The position numbers were made by a program, and so were the translations under genes. 5,766 bases of DNA, taken from contig JAHEKK010000189.1 in assembly GCA_024638395.1 (NCBI GenBank), positions 699 to 6,464 of the forward strand, in the 5' to 3' direction. Of the stretch, positions 5,715 through 5,766 are shown piece by piece (within the stretch, counting starts at the first letter, position 1; each line of letters begins with the position of its first letter). Below the pieces are notes generated by a model that ran no database searches, was not told the origin of the DNA, and was given only the letters and a program-made list of their open reading frames with translations. Origin of the DNA: Gemmatimonadota bacterium (GTDB lineage: Bacteria > Gemmatimonadota > Gemmatimonadetes > Longimicrobiales > Gaopeijiaceae).

Positions 5715-5766
5715 GTGAACAACGGGTCTAGGGCCTTCAGAGGAGGATCACGGCGGCTCGCCATCA
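5715..5766 (+). CDS. Start of an unidentified gene, probably exported (runs off right edge)
   Basis: Only 17 codons lie inside the window. From GTG 5715 the frame reads NNGSRAFRGGSRRLAI after the start, an arginine-rich stretch that looks like the n-region of a signal peptide, though the hydrophobic part would be beyond the edge. AAGGGA (5704-5709) lies 5 nt before the GTG. The same frame is also open from ATG 5613, which overlaps the previous stop as ATGA and would add 34 residues. I prefer 5715 because the added residues look non-coding, with less G/C at third positions, and because a TACAAT element falls within them. No family can be assigned. Confidence 0.45.
   Translation, partial: MNNGSRAFRGGSRRLAI

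Overview
The window is very GC-rich bacterial DNA, packed with genes and with strong G/C preference at third codon positions. The gene content is two divergent, tightly overlapping operons rich in secreted or membrane proteins, PD40 and Asp-box beta-propellers, and GTG starts. This resembles environmental lineages such as Gemmatimonadota or Acidobacteriota. That placement is a guess from style; no marker gene is present. I see no tRNA, rRNA, CRISPR array, insertion sequence or phage gene.

Left half (1-1771, minus strand): a three-gene operon reading leftward. The first gene (1771-1358) encodes a small single-pass membrane protein with a LysM-like C-terminus. The second (1361-693) encodes a second single-pass membrane protein with a charged cytoplasmic helix and an external domain. 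The third (696 to beyond the left edge) is a protein I do not recognise. Both internal junctions are 4-nt GTGA overlaps, so the genes are probably translationally coupled. None has a confident family assignment.

Centre (1772-1939): a 168-bp divergent intergenic region. It holds good Shine-Dalgarno sequences for both operons, a 7-bp inverted repeat with a 12-bp spacer, and weak promoter-like elements on both strands.

Right half (1940-5766, plus strand): the main gene (1940-4498, 852 aa) encodes an exported protein with a six-repeat TolB/PD40-type beta-propeller, a small beta-sandwich, and a CehA/McbA-type (PHP-like) metallohydrolase domain with its metal-ligand motifs apparently intact. It overlaps by GTGA a gene (4495-5616) for an exported Ycf48/BNR-type beta-propeller with five Asp boxes. 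A further gene begins near 5715 (or 5613) and runs off the right edge. The likely picture is an envelope or periplasmic hydrolase with a propeller partner. It is divergently arranged with a small membrane-protein operon whose role, perhaps sensing or envelope-associated, is unknown.
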